Shown: positions 16,245 to 24,851 of the stretch, in pieces | Layout of the letters: the number at the start of each line of letters is the position of its first letter | How positions within the stretch are numbered: position 1 is the first letter of the stretch | Assembly: GCF_024055605.1 (NCBI RefSeq) | Contig: NZ_JAMXLX010000001.1 | Span: 62,001-126,000 of the forward strand | Length of the DNA stretch: 64,000 nt | Reading direction: 5' to 3' | Source of the DNA: Ciceribacter sichuanensis | GTDB taxonomy: Bacteria > Pseudomonadota > Alphaproteobacteria > Rhizobiales > Rhizobiaceae | Notes under the pieces: model-generated | Seen by the model: the letters and a program-made list of their open reading frames with translations, nothing else | Database searches by the model: none | Told to the model about the DNA's origin: nothing | Program-made: the position numbers and the translations under genes

Positions 16245-17846
16245 ATGTATGATTATGTCATCGCCGGCGGTGGGTCGGCGGGATCCGTTCTGGCATCGCG
16301 CCTGAGCGAAAACCCCGACGTGAAGGTATGCCTCATCGAAGCTGGAGGGCTTGGGCGGGACCTTTTGTTGCGTGTCCCTTCAGGCGCGGTGGCTATTGTG
16401 CCGGGGCGGGTGAAAGGCCCCAACTGGTGTTTCGAGACGGAACCGCAGCCGGGGTTGAACGGCAGGTGCGGCTTTCAGCCGCGGGGCAGGGGTCTCGGCG
16501 GATCGAGCCTGATCAACGCCATGCTCTATGTCCGCGGTCACGCCTCGGATTACGACGGCTGGGCTGAAGCGGGCTGCTCCGGCTGGTCCTATGCCGATGT
16601 GCTGCCCTATTTCCTGAAATCGGAGAACAATATCCGCGGTGAAAATGCGCTGCATGGCGCAAGCGGGCCCCTTCAGGTGAGCGATCCCGACTGGGCAAGG
16701 CCTATCAACCGGGCTTTCCTCGAGGCGGGTGAGCTGCGTGGCTTCAGGAGAAACGACGACTTCAACGGGCTCGATCAGGAAGGGTTCGGACTCTATCAGG
16801 CGACCCAGTTCTGGCAGGGGCCGAAGAAAGGCGAACGCTGTTCCGCTTCTGCCGCCTATCTGCACGATCATCTGGAGGAAAGGGCGAACCTCACGGTCAT
16901 CTCCCATGCGCGGGCGACGCGCATCCTGATCGAGAACGGCCGGGCGACTGGCGTCGTCTATCGGCAGGGACGAAAGGAAGCCACGGTTCGCGCGGGGCGT
17001 GAGGTGCTCGTCGCGAGCGGAGCCCTGCAGTCGCCGCAACTGCTGATGCTGTCAGGGATCGGTCCGGCGGATGAATTGCGTCGTTTCGGGATTTCCGTGA
17101 TTGCGGATCGCCGGGAGGTCGGCGCAAACCTGCAGGATCATCTCGACTACACGCTCGTCTACCGCTCCGACGATCCAGATATGATGGGCATCGGGCTGAC
17201 GGGCATGCGGGACATGGCGCGGGCCGTGGGCGAATGGCGGCGCGAGGGAACGGGCCTGCTTCGCTCGACCTTCGCGGAATCGGGGGCCTTCCTGAAAACC
17301 GATCCGAGCTTTGACCGTCCCGATATCCAGTTGCATTTCGTTGTCGCCATGGTCGACGATCATGCCCGCAGGCTGCATCTGGGCTATGGCTATTCCTGCC
17401 ACGTCTGCCTGCTGCGGCCCCATTCGCGCGGACGCGTGGGCCTGAAGAGTTCCGATCCTCGCGTCGCCCCGCTGATCGATCCCGCCTACCTCTCGGACAG
17501 CAGGGACATGGCCGGCATGATTGTCGGGGCGAAGGTGACGCGCGAGGTGATGGAGGCGACACCCCTCGATCGCTACCGGCGCAGCGAACTTAATTCCGTC
17601 GGCAATACCGACAGCGAGCTTGCAACCGCGATCCGTGCCCGCGCCGACACCATTTATCATCCGGCCGGCACCTGCCGCATGGGTGCGGACGAGGATTCCG
17701 TCGTGGATCCGCAATTGCGGGTTCGCGGTGTCGAGGGGCTGCGGGTGGTGGACGCCTCCATCATGCCGACCCTGATCGGCGGCAACACCAATGCGCCTGT
17801 GATCATGATGGCGGAGAAGATCGCGGCCTCCATTCTTGATGTCTGA
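16245..17846 (+). CDS. GMC-family FAD oxidoreductase (choline/alcohol dehydrogenase type)
   Basis: The 533-residue product begins MYDYVIAGGGSAGSVLASRL, the GMC FAD-binding motif, and has the second GMC signature GRGLGGSSLINAMLYVRG. The C-terminal active site includes the catalytic His in IYHPAGTCRMG and Asn in GGNTNAPVIMMAEK. I chose 16245 because GGAGG lies just upstream and the protein then starts at the family N-terminus. Members oxidise choline, polyethylene glycol, sugars or other alcohols. With a LacI-type operator ahead and gluconokinase behind, a sugar or polyol substrate is plausible, but choline-like substrates cannot be excluded. Confidence 0.88.
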   Translation: MYDYVIAGGGSAGSVLASRLSENPDVKVCLIEAGGLGRDLLLRVPSGAVAIVPGRVKGPNWCFETEPQPGLNGRCGFQPRGRGLGGSSLINAMLYVRGHASDYDGWAEAGCSGWSYADVLPYFLKSENNIRGENALHGASGPLQVSDPDWARPINRAFLEAGELRGFRRNDDFNGLDQEGFGLYQATQFWQGPKKGERCSASAAYLHDHLEERANLTVISHARATRILIENGRATGVVYRQGRKEATVRAGREVLVASGALQSPQLLMLSGIGPADELRRFGISVIADRREVGANLQDHLDYTLVYRSDDPDMMGIGLTGMRDMARAVGEWRREGTGLLRSTFAESGAFLKTDPSFDRPDIQLHFVVAMVDDHARRLHLGYGYSCHVCLLRPHSRGRVGLKSSDPRVAPLIDPAYLSDSRDMAGMIVGAKVTREVMEATPLDRYRRSELNSVGNTDSELATAIRARADTIYHPAGTCRMGADEDSVVDPQLRVRGVEGLRVVDASIMPTLIGGNTNAPVIMMAEKIAASILDV

Positions 17847-17937
17847 GGGCTGGGGCGGTGTTCGCAGGTGGCTTGGATTTTACATCCGGCACGTCTAGTT
17901 TCCGCTGCAACATGTATGTTGCGGGAAGGAGGATGCC

Positions 17938-18468
17938 TTGGCTGAGACGAAACCGATAGTGCCGCGGACAATCATCGTCATGGGGGTCAGCGGTTGCGGC
18001 AAGTCGTCGGTAGGCGCCTTGCTGGCCGAACGGCTTGGCCTTGCCTTCGTCGAAGGTGACAGCCTGCATCCTGCCGAGAACGTCGCAAAGATGGCACAGG
18101 GAGTTCCGCTGACGGACGAGGATCGCTGGCCCTGGCTGGAAACGATCGGCATGCTGATGGCCGGAGCGCTCGATCGCGGCGAGGGGATCGTCGTTTCGTG
18201 CTCGGCACTCAAGCGCGTCTATCGCGATCGGCTGCGACGGGCGACATCGGATCGGCTGTCCTTCGTCTATCTGGAGGGAGCGTCGGAGCTTCTGTTGTCT
18301 CGCATGGGTGCACGCACCGGACACTTCATGCCTGTTTCGCTGCTGGAGAGCCAGTTGCGGACGTTGGAAGTACCGACGGGTGAAGCGGGCGTGGTGACGG
18401 TCGATATCGATCGGAGCGTGGAGGACATTGTCGAAAATGCCATACGAGGGCTGGCGCAGGAGACGTGA
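17938..18468 (+). CDS. gntK: Gluconokinase (GntK type)
   Basis: The 176-residue product has the length and motifs of the P-loop gluconokinases, which phosphorylate D-gluconate to 6-phosphogluconate: Walker A in GVSGCGKSSVG, then GDSLHPAENVAKM, PLTDEDRWPWL and the conserved VVSCSALKRVYRD. The TTG at 17938 has a strong AAGGAGG 5 bases upstream; a nearby ATG in another frame gives only a short peptide. It lies 91 bases behind the GMC oxidoreductase gene, and both may be under the palindromic operator at 16160. The product should feed the Entner-Doudoroff pathway. Confidence 0.92.
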   Translation: MAETKPIVPRTIIVMGVSGCGKSSVGALLAERLGLAFVEGDSLHPAENVAKMAQGVPLTDEDRWPWLETIGMLMAGALDRGEGIVVSCSALKRVYRDRLRRATSDRLSFVYLEGASELLLSRMGARTGHFMPVSLLESQLRTLEVPTGEAGVVTVDIDRSVEDIVENAIRGLAQET

Positions 18469-18577
18469 AAGCCTCTATCCGCCTGCCGTTTCCCCTCCGT
18501 GTTTGCCGGCAGACGGCCGGCATGAACGGGAAAACGCGCCCTCAAAGGTAGTGGACGCCTTGATCGCATGAAGAGGA

Positions 18578-19450
18578 TCAGGCGCGGCCGTCCATCGTCA
18601 GCAGCGGTTCGTAGAGTTCCGGCCGGCGGTCGCGGAAGAGGCCCCAGGCGGTGCGCTGCTTCGCAATGCCATCGAGATCGAAAGTGGCGGTGAGCACCGT
18701 CTCGCTCGTCCGGTCGGCCTCGGCGATCTTGGCGCCGGTCTGGTCGGCGATGAAGGACGAGCCGTAGAAGGTAAGTTCGGTGCCCTTGCGGCCCGGCTCT
18801 TTCCCGATCCGGTTGGAGGCGATGACCGGCACCACGTTGGCGGCGGCATGGCCCTGCATCACGCGTTGCCAGTGAGCGGCGCTGTCGATCGTTGGGTCCT
18901 GCGGTTCCGAGCCGATTGCGGTCGGATAGAACAAGAGTTCGGCGCCCTGAAGGGCCATGGCGCGGGCAGCTTCCGGGAACCACTGGTCCCAGCAGATGCC
19001 GACGCCGATCTTCGCGTGACGCGTCTGCCAGACCCGGAAACCGGTATCGCCGGGAGAGAAGTAATACTTCTCCGTATAGCCCGGACCATCAGGGATATGG
19101 CTCTTGCGGTAGAGGCCGAGCACTGCGCCGTCGGCATCGACGATGGCGACGCTGTTGAAATAGGTCTGCCCGGCCTTTTCGAAGAAGCTGACGGGTAGAA
19201 CCACGTTCAGTTCAGCCGCGAGCTTCGCGAAATGTGCAATCAGCGGATTGCTCTCGAAGGGCTTTGCCATGTCGAAGAATTCGGCGATCTGGTCCTGGCA
19301 GAAATACGGGGCTTCGAACAGTTCCTGGATCAGGATGATCTGCGCCCCATCGGCGGCAGCCTTGCGGATCAGGGTCTCTGCCCGCTCGATATTGCCCTTG
19401 AGATCCCAGCTGCAGGCCATCTGGGTGGCCGCGACGGTAACGTGTGCCAT
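18578..19450 (-). CDS. aguB: N-carbamoylputrescine amidase
   Basis: The 290-residue product is a nitrilase-superfamily amidase of the AguB type, which hydrolyses N-carbamoylputrescine to putrescine, CO2 and ammonia. The Glu-Lys-Cys catalytic triad is visible in LIQELFEAPYFCQD, in YRKSHIPDGPGY and in GVGICWDQWFPE. The protein begins MAHVTVAATQMACSWD, typical for the group. It is the last gene of a minus-strand run with puuB and puuA, with 12 bases between it and puuB. The agmatine deiminase that would make its substrate is not in the window. Confidence 0.94.
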   Translation of the reverse strand: MAHVTVAATQMACSWDLKGNIERAETLIRKAAADGAQIILIQELFEAPYFCQDQIAEFFDMAKPFESNPLIAHFAKLAAELNVVLPVSFFEKAGQTYFNSVAIVDADGAVLGLYRKSHIPDGPGYTEKYYFSPGDTGFRVWQTRHAKIGVGICWDQWFPEAARAMALQGAELLFYPTAIGSEPQDPTIDSAAHWQRVMQGHAAANVVPVIASNRIGKEPGRKGTELTFYGSSFIADQTGAKIAEADRTSETVLTATFDLDGIAKQRTAWGLFRDRRPELYEPLLTMDGRA

Positions 19451-19462
19451 GTGGCCTTCTCC

Positions 19463-20770
19463 TCAGACGCCAAGCTTGTCGCGCAGGCCGTACCACCACG
19501 CGCCGAGAACGGTGAGTGGCACGCGGAAGGTCTTGCCACCGGGGAAGGGGAAGGCCGGCAGCGAGGCCCAGACGTCGAAGCGCTCTGCATGGCCGGCGAC
19601 CGCCTCGCCGAGGATCTTGCCCAGCAGATGCGTGGTCGTCACGCCGTGGCCGCTGTCGCCATGGGAGAAATAGACATTGTCCGCGAGCTTGCCGATATGC
19701 GGAATACGCGTGAGCGTCAGGGCGAAATTGCCGCTCCAGGCGAATTCGATCTTCGCATTGGCAAGCTGTGGGAAGGTCTTCAGCATGTTGGGGCGGATGA
19801 CGCCGGTAAGGTTTGCCGGATCCTGGCCGCCATAGCCGATGCCGCCACCATAAAGCAGCCGGTTGTCGGCCGTGCGACGATAGTAATCGAGCACATAGTT
19901 GGCATCTTCGACGCAATAATTGGCCGGCAGCAGTTCCTCGATCAGCTTCGGGTCGAGCTGTTCGGTCGCCATCACCTGCGAGGATACGGGCATCATCTTG
20001 TCGGTGATCTTCGGCAGCATGGTGCCGAGATAGGCATTGCCGCAGACGAGGACATACTTCGCCCTGACCGAACCTTCTGCCGTGCGGACCACAGGATTGG
20101 CGCCCATGTCGAGGCCGGTGACGCGCGACTTTTCGAAGACCTTGCCGCCCAGGCCCTCGAAGGCTGCGGCTTCGCCGAGCACGAGGTTGAGCGGGTGGAT
20201 ATGGCCGCCGAAGCGGTCGATCATGCCGCCGACGTAACGGTCGGATTTCACGTATTTGCCGACGTCGGCCTTGGAGACCATCTCAAGGCCGGTATGGCCG
20301 TGCTTTTCCCAGTTGGCCTTCACATGCGCCATCTCGCGCACCTGCTTGTCGGTGAAGGCCGCAAAGAAACCACCATCGACGAGATCGCACTGGATGCCGT
20401 ATTTCGCTGTGCGTTCGCGAATGATGTTGCCGCCCTCGAGCGACATGGCGCCGAGCTTCGCCGCCTTGTCCGGTCCGTAGCGCCTGGTGATCACCTCGAG
20501 GTCCCGGCTGTAGCCGTTGACGATCTGGCCGCCGTTTCGACCGGAGGCGCCGAAGCCGATGCGCTCGCCCTCGACGACGATCACCTTGAAGCCGCTTTCC
20601 GCAAGCTGGAGCGCCGCCGAAATACCGGTAAAGCCGGCGCCGATCACGCAAACATCGGCGGTGTGTTCCCCCTTCAGGCTTTCGCGCACGCGCTTGTCAT
20701 TGGCGCTATGGGCATACCAGGAAGGGGCGTGGCCGGGATTGGTGGCGGAGGTTTGGTTCGTGCTGGTCAT
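19463..20770 (-). CDS. puuB: Gamma-glutamylputrescine oxidase-type FAD oxidoreductase
   Basis: The 435-residue product is a DAO-family flavoprotein like PuuB, which oxidises gamma-glutamylputrescine to the aldehyde with release of H2O2 and ammonia. The start SWYAHSANDKRV followed by ADVCVIGAGFTGISAALQL (FAD-binding GxGxxG) is characteristic. The C-terminal FAD contact GHGVTTTHLLGK and the closing AWWYGLRDKLGV also fit. The stop is 12 bases before aguB and the start 3 bases after the puuA stop, so the three genes form one operon. Confidence 0.92.
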   Translation of the reverse strand: MTSTNQTSATNPGHAPSWYAHSANDKRVRESLKGEHTADVCVIGAGFTGISAALQLAESGFKVIVVEGERIGFGASGRNGGQIVNGYSRDLEVITRRYGPDKAAKLGAMSLEGGNIIRERTAKYGIQCDLVDGGFFAAFTDKQVREMAHVKANWEKHGHTGLEMVSKADVGKYVKSDRYVGGMIDRFGGHIHPLNLVLGEAAAFEGLGGKVFEKSRVTGLDMGANPVVRTAEGSVRAKYVLVCGNAYLGTMLPKITDKMMPVSSQVMATEQLDPKLIEELLPANYCVEDANYVLDYYRRTADNRLLYGGGIGYGGQDPANLTGVIRPNMLKTFPQLANAKIEFAWSGNFALTLTRIPHIGKLADNVYFSHGDSGHGVTTTHLLGKILGEAVAGHAERFDVWASLPAFPFPGGKTFRVPLTVLGAWWYGLRDKLGV

Positions 20771-20773
20771 GGG

Positions 20774-22132
20774 TCACACCGTGCGGATGTAGGCGTCATA
20801 TTCGACATCGGTGACGCGCAGGGAGAATTCCGAGATTTCCTGCTGTTTGCAGGCTGTATAAAGGCTGCGATACTTCTGGCCGAGCGCCGCATAGGCAAAG
20901 CTGGACTTGGCGAAGCGCTGCACGGCGAGATCCCAGTTGGTCGGCAGGGGCTCGTGATTGATCGCGTGGTCGTCGCCGCTGATCGCGCCGCCCGGCGCGG
21001 TCTTTTCCTTCATCCCGGCAAGGGCCGCAGAAAGGATCATTGCCAGCACCAGATAGGGATTGGTGTCGGCGCCGGCGACGCGCTGCTCGATGCGGGTCGC
21101 GGGCTTGGAAGCGGTGATCACGCGCACGGCGGCGGAACGGTTGTCGAAGCCCCAGGAGGCATAGGTCGGCGCGTGCTCGGAAGGACGTAGGCGGCGATAG
21201 GAGTTCTGGTGGGGAGCGAACACCGCCATGCTCTCCCCCATGTTCTCCAGGAGGCCGCCAACCGAGTGCATCAGCGCGTCGGAAGGACCGTCTTCGCCGA
21301 CATAGATGTTGTTGCCATTCTCATCGAGTACTGAGAAATGGACATGCATGCCGCTGCCGGCCTGCATGCCGTAGGGCTTGGCCATGAAGGTGGCGTCGAG
21401 ATCGTTGACGCGGGCCACGCCCTTGACGATGCGCTTCAGGAGCACTGCATAATCGGCGGCGGCGAGCGCATCCGGCACATGGTTGAGATTGATCTCGTAC
21501 TGGCCGGGGCCGTTTTCCCGCAGCGTCGTGTCGGCAGGCACCCCTTGAGCGCGGGCGGCGGAGGAAATGCCATGGAAGACTTCCTCGAAATCCTGCAGTT
21601 CGGAGATCGACAGAACCTGCGTCTGGCCGGTGTGCCAGCGACCGTCGCGGGTATTCGGCGGACGGACCGGGTCGAGCGCCGAGCGGACGGGGTCGATCAG
21701 ATAGAATTCGAGTTCGGTCGCCACCACGGGGGTGAGCTTCAGCTTGGCATAGCGCTCCAGCACATTGGCGAGCACCTGCCGGGGGTCGGCGAAGAAGCCG
21801 GTACCGTCGGGGTTCTTCATCTGCAGGAGAACCTGTGCAGTGGGCCGAGATAGCCAAGTGACGCGCGACAGTGTGCCGGGCACGGGGAAGCAGAGGCCGT
21901 CCGGATCGCCCGTGCCTTCGGCAAGGCCTGCCGTATTCACGTCACGGCCCCAGACGTCCAGCGCATAGACCGAGCGCGGGATCGCCATGCCCTTGGTCAG
22001 CACGTCGAGCGCCCGCTCGCGGGGGATCCACTTGCCGCGGGGAACGCCGTTGACGTCGATTACGAAGGCTTCCAGCACTTCGATATCGGGGTTTTCTGCA
22101 AAAAAGGCTTGTGCGTAGCTGTCAATGTCCAT
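20774..22132 (-). CDS. puuA: Glutamine-synthetase-family gamma-glutamylputrescine synthetase
   Basis: I set the start at 22132 (MDIDSYAQAFFAENPD), giving 452 residues; a longer frame adds 18 residues with no family similarity. The C-terminal catalytic domain of the glutamine synthetase fold is clear: ATELEFYLID, GSGMHVHFSV and the Arg-rich stretch NRSAAVRVITASKPATRIEQR. PuuA-type enzymes ligate glutamate to putrescine with ATP. The gene leads the puuA-puuB-aguB operon. The palindrome at 22340-22351 lies about 208 bases upstream of its start and may be its operator. Confidence 0.92.
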   Translation of the reverse strand: MDIDSYAQAFFAENPDIEVLEAFVIDVNGVPRGKWIPRERALDVLTKGMAIPRSVYALDVWGRDVNTAGLAEGTGDPDGLCFPVPGTLSRVTWLSRPTAQVLLQMKNPDGTGFFADPRQVLANVLERYAKLKLTPVVATELEFYLIDPVRSALDPVRPPNTRDGRWHTGQTQVLSISELQDFEEVFHGISSAARAQGVPADTTLRENGPGQYEINLNHVPDALAAADYAVLLKRIVKGVARVNDLDATFMAKPYGMQAGSGMHVHFSVLDENGNNIYVGEDGPSDALMHSVGGLLENMGESMAVFAPHQNSYRRLRPSEHAPTYASWGFDNRSAAVRVITASKPATRIEQRVAGADTNPYLVLAMILSAALAGMKEKTAPGGAISGDDHAINHEPLPTNWDLAVQRFAKSSFAYAALGQKYRSLYTACKQQEISEFSLRVTDVEYDAYIRTV

Positions 22133-22339
22133 GGGCCACCGGAAAATGAAAAACACTTCTGAGATCTGTCGGCATGCAAAACGCACGCGCGGTTGAAGAT
22201 GCAGCGCTAACTGTGAGCGGTCTTCGCATTATAGATCAAGAAACGTGCCATTTTCCTGCCGGTATTTCAGTGCCCCTCGACCGATGGCGGTTGATCTCGC
22301 CTGTTTTTATCCGGTCTGCCGCAACGACTGCAGCTTTTT

Positions 22340-22351
22340 GGTCAATTGACC
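22340..22351. promoter_or_regulatory. Palindromic operator upstream of puuA
   Basis: GGTCAATTGACC is a perfect 12-base palindrome, with TTTT and AAAA flanks extending the symmetry after one mismatch. It lies in the 313-base space (22133-22445) between puuA and the flavoprotein gene that ends at 22446, where I see no gene. GntR/FadR-type regulators bind TGGTC/GACCA dyads, so a GntR-type repressor is one candidate. Confidence 0.5.
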
Positions 22352-22445
22352 GAAAATACCCTAGCATCGAAAAAGAGAGATTTCCAGCCCATGAGGGCGA
22401 TTTCGGCGGCACTTTTGTGCGCCGCCGAAAAAACGTGCATAATTC

Positions 22446-23699
22446 TCAAGGGTTAAAGCGTTCGGGCCGCCATGCGCTGATATCGATGAACGGCTTCTCA
22501 CCGGTCATTGCTTCGGCGATCAGGCGGCCGGTCACCGGCCCGAGTGTCAGGCCGTGATGAGCGTGGCCGAAGGCGAACCAGAGGCCATCATGACGCGGGG
22601 CCCTGCCGATGATCGGCATCATGTCGGGCGTGCAGGGACGTGCACCCATCCACGGCTCCGGATCGAGCCGCTCGGCCAGCGGGAAGATCGAGCGGGCGAT
22701 CTTTTCGGCGCGTTCGATCTGCACAGGTGACTTCGGCGCATCGCGGAACGCAAATTCCGCGCCGGTGGTCAGGCGGATGCCCTTGTTCATCGGGGCGAGG
22801 AAATAGCCGCGCTCGTTGTCCATCGTCCAGTTGTTGAGCTTCGCCTTGCCGGCCGGGGCGTAATGCATGTGATAGCCGCGCTTGACCCCGACGAGGAAGT
22901 TGTAGCCGAGCTTCTGCGTCACATCCTCGGACCACGGGCCGAGCGCCAGTACGACCTCACCACCTTCAACCAGACCGTCGGCGGTCTTCACCTGCCAGCC
23001 CTTGGCTCCGGACTTGCGCGTGAGCGTCGTGGCGTCGCCCTTGACGAAGCGTCCGCCGATGCTTTCGAAATATTTGAGATAGGCCATGGTCAGGCCGTGC
23101 GGGTCGAGCACCGACCACGGATCGGCCCATTTCAGCGCTCCGGTGAATTCGCCCCTGAGATCGGGCTCCTCCTTCGCCAGATCGGCGGCCGAGAGTTCCT
23201 CGAACTTCACGCCGTATTCGCGGCCAAGCCGCTCTGCTTCGGCATATTCCGTATCCCGCTTGGCGCTGGTGCGGAAGATTTCCATCCAGCCGTTCTTGCG
23301 GATCAGGTGCTCGGCGCCGGCCGCCTCGATCAGGTCATTGTGTTCGGTAATCGAGTTTTCGATGAGCGGCGCATAGGCGCGGGCAATGACGTCATGGCGT
23401 ACCTTGTTCGAATGCCACCAGTAGCGGGACAGGAAGGGCACGAGCTTCGGCATGGCGCGCAGGTGATAATGGGCGTCGATACGGTTGTTGAGACCGTAGC
23501 GAACCAGCGTGGCGACCTCCTGCGGAAAACCGTAGGGCACGACGCCTTCGCGCTGGATCAGGCCGGCATTGCCGAAGGAGGTTTCCTCGCCGGCGCCTCG
23601 GCGGTCCACCAGCACCACCGACCTTCCGCGACGCGCCAGATGGATGGCGGTGGAAACGCCGATGATGCCGGCGCCGAGTACGATGGTATCTGCAGACAT
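22446..23699 (-). CDS. D-amino-acid-dehydrogenase-like FAD oxidoreductase
   Basis: The 417-residue product is a DadA-type DAO-family flavoenzyme. It begins with an FAD-binding motif, IVLGAGIIGVSTAIHLARRG, followed by the DadA-like ETSFGNAGLIQREGVVPYGFP. The C-terminal block ARPCTPDMMPIIGRAP and GHAHHGLTLGPVTGRLIAEAMTG is shared with D-amino acid dehydrogenases. It would pass electrons from a D-amino acid or related amine to the respiratory chain. It is oriented like the puu operon but 313 bases upstream of it with a possible operator between, so it may be a separate unit. Confidence 0.87.
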   Translation of the reverse strand: MSADTIVLGAGIIGVSTAIHLARRGRSVVLVDRRGAGEETSFGNAGLIQREGVVPYGFPQEVATLVRYGLNNRIDAHYHLRAMPKLVPFLSRYWWHSNKVRHDVIARAYAPLIENSITEHNDLIEAAGAEHLIRKNGWMEIFRTSAKRDTEYAEAERLGREYGVKFEELSAADLAKEEPDLRGEFTGALKWADPWSVLDPHGLTMAYLKYFESIGGRFVKGDATTLTRKSGAKGWQVKTADGLVEGGEVVLALGPWSEDVTQKLGYNFLVGVKRGYHMHYAPAGKAKLNNWTMDNERGYFLAPMNKGIRLTTGAEFAFRDAPKSPVQIERAEKIARSIFPLAERLDPEPWMGARPCTPDMMPIIGRAPRHDGLWFAFGHAHHGLTLGPVTGRLIAEAMTGEKPFIDISAWRPERFNP

Positions 23700-23830
23700 G
23701 TTACCTGAATTCCGTTTCGATGATGACGAAACGGGAAGATGCTACCCCCTTTGGTGCGGCGCAAACGAAAACTTGCCACATTTCGCGAAATCGGCCGAAC
23801 CGTTGCAAATCTGGAACGTGGAAGCCGAAA

Positions 23831-23861
23831 GGAAAAAGGCGCCCGGAAAGCGGACGCCTTT
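23831..23861 (-). terminator. Rho-independent terminator of the siderophore-uptake operon
   Basis: On the minus strand the arms AAAGGCGTCCG and CGGGCGCCTTT (one G-T pair) enclose a five-base loop and run into TTTTTCC. It lies about 28 bases after the stop of the binding-protein gene ending at 23889 and closes the receptor-esterase-binding-protein unit. Confidence 0.88.
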
Positions 23862-23888
23862 CTGCATGGTTTCGCGAAGTCGAAATCC

Positions 23889-24821
23889 TCAGGATTTCGG
23901 CTCGATGGCTGCCGCGATTTCGTCGACGATGCCCTGCTCCGTGGCAAGGCCGGCGCTGGTCAGGTACATCTTGACCGGATCGAGATAGACGACGTGGTTG
24001 TTCTTCCAGGCGTTGGTGTTGTGCACCAGCGCATTGTCCAGAAGCTGCTGCGCGGACTGGCCGTTCTTCTGGCCGATGGCCGCGTCACGGTCGATGACGA
24101 ACAGCCAGTCGGGGTTCTTTTCCAGGATGTACTCGTAGGAAACGACCTGACCGTGGGTCGCGACCTTGAGGTCAGGATCCGCCGCGGCCACGCCGAAACG
24201 GCCGTGGATTTCGCCGAAGCGCGAGCCCGGGCCGTAGGCGCTGATCTTGCCGCCGGTGGTCAGGACGACGAGGCCCTTGCCGATGCCGGCAGCCTTTGTC
24301 TTCAGTTCGGCGGTCGAGCTCTGCAGCCTGGCGATGCGTTCCTTCACCTCGGCTTCCTTGCCGAAAATCTGGCCGAGCGTCGTGGCGTTGCGCTCGACGC
24401 TGCCGCCGAAATTCTCTGGATCGGTGGTCAGGTCGATCACCGGCGCGATTTTCGCGAGATCGTCATACTTGGCTGCGGAGCGGCCGCCGATGATGATCAG
24501 GTCGGGCTTGAGAGCATTGATCGCTTCGTAGTCCGGTTCGAACAGCGAGCCGACCTTGGCGTAGCTGTCGGCCTTGTACTTCTCCAGCGATGGCGGCAGG
24601 TTGGAGCCCGGAACGCCCGCGACCGGCACCTCCAACGCGGTCAGCGTGTCGAGCACGCCGAGATCGAAGACGACGACCTTCGCCGGATTGGCAGCAACGG
24701 TTACGCCGCCGCGGGCCGTCTCGACGCTGACATCCGCAGCCGCTGCGGAGCTTGCGATCATGCCGCCGACGCTGACCATGCATGCAGCGGCCGCTGTCAG
24801 GATTTTCGTTCTGAAGCTCAT
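23889..24821 (-). CDS. Siderophore ABC transporter periplasmic binding protein (FecB/CeuE/VctP type)
   Basis: The 310-residue product has a signal peptide (cleavage near SSAAAADV) and the class III binding fold with one long connecting helix. Family wording is visible in VVVFDLGVLDTLTALEVPVAGVPG and EAINALKPDLIIIGGRSA. The opening resembles binding proteins for catecholate siderophores such as VctP, CeuE and YclQ. It would hand ferric siderophore to the FecCD permeases encoded from 29861. It follows the esterase gene by 30 bases on the same transcript as the receptor. Confidence 0.91.
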   Translation of the reverse strand: MSFRTKILTAAAACMVSVGGMIASSAAAADVSVETARGGVTVAANPAKVVVFDLGVLDTLTALEVPVAGVPGSNLPPSLEKYKADSYAKVGSLFEPDYEAINALKPDLIIIGGRSAAKYDDLAKIAPVIDLTTDPENFGGSVERNATTLGQIFGKEAEVKERIARLQSSTAELKTKAAGIGKGLVVLTTGGKISAYGPGSRFGEIHGRFGVAAADPDLKVATHGQVVSYEYILEKNPDWLFVIDRDAAIGQKNGQSAQQLLDNALVHNTNAWKNNHVVYLDPVKMYLTSAGLATEQGIVDEIAAAIEPKS

Positions 24822-24851
24822 GTCGTTATCCTCTTGCTGTTCTTGCGCCGG

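Noticed and set aside
18504-18522. Terminator between gntK and aguB
   Set aside because: A 7-base hairpin is present but no T-run follows on either strand.
19232-21190. 652-codon plus-strand frame
   Set aside because: It is antisense to aguB, puuB and puuA, all with intact catalytic motifs.
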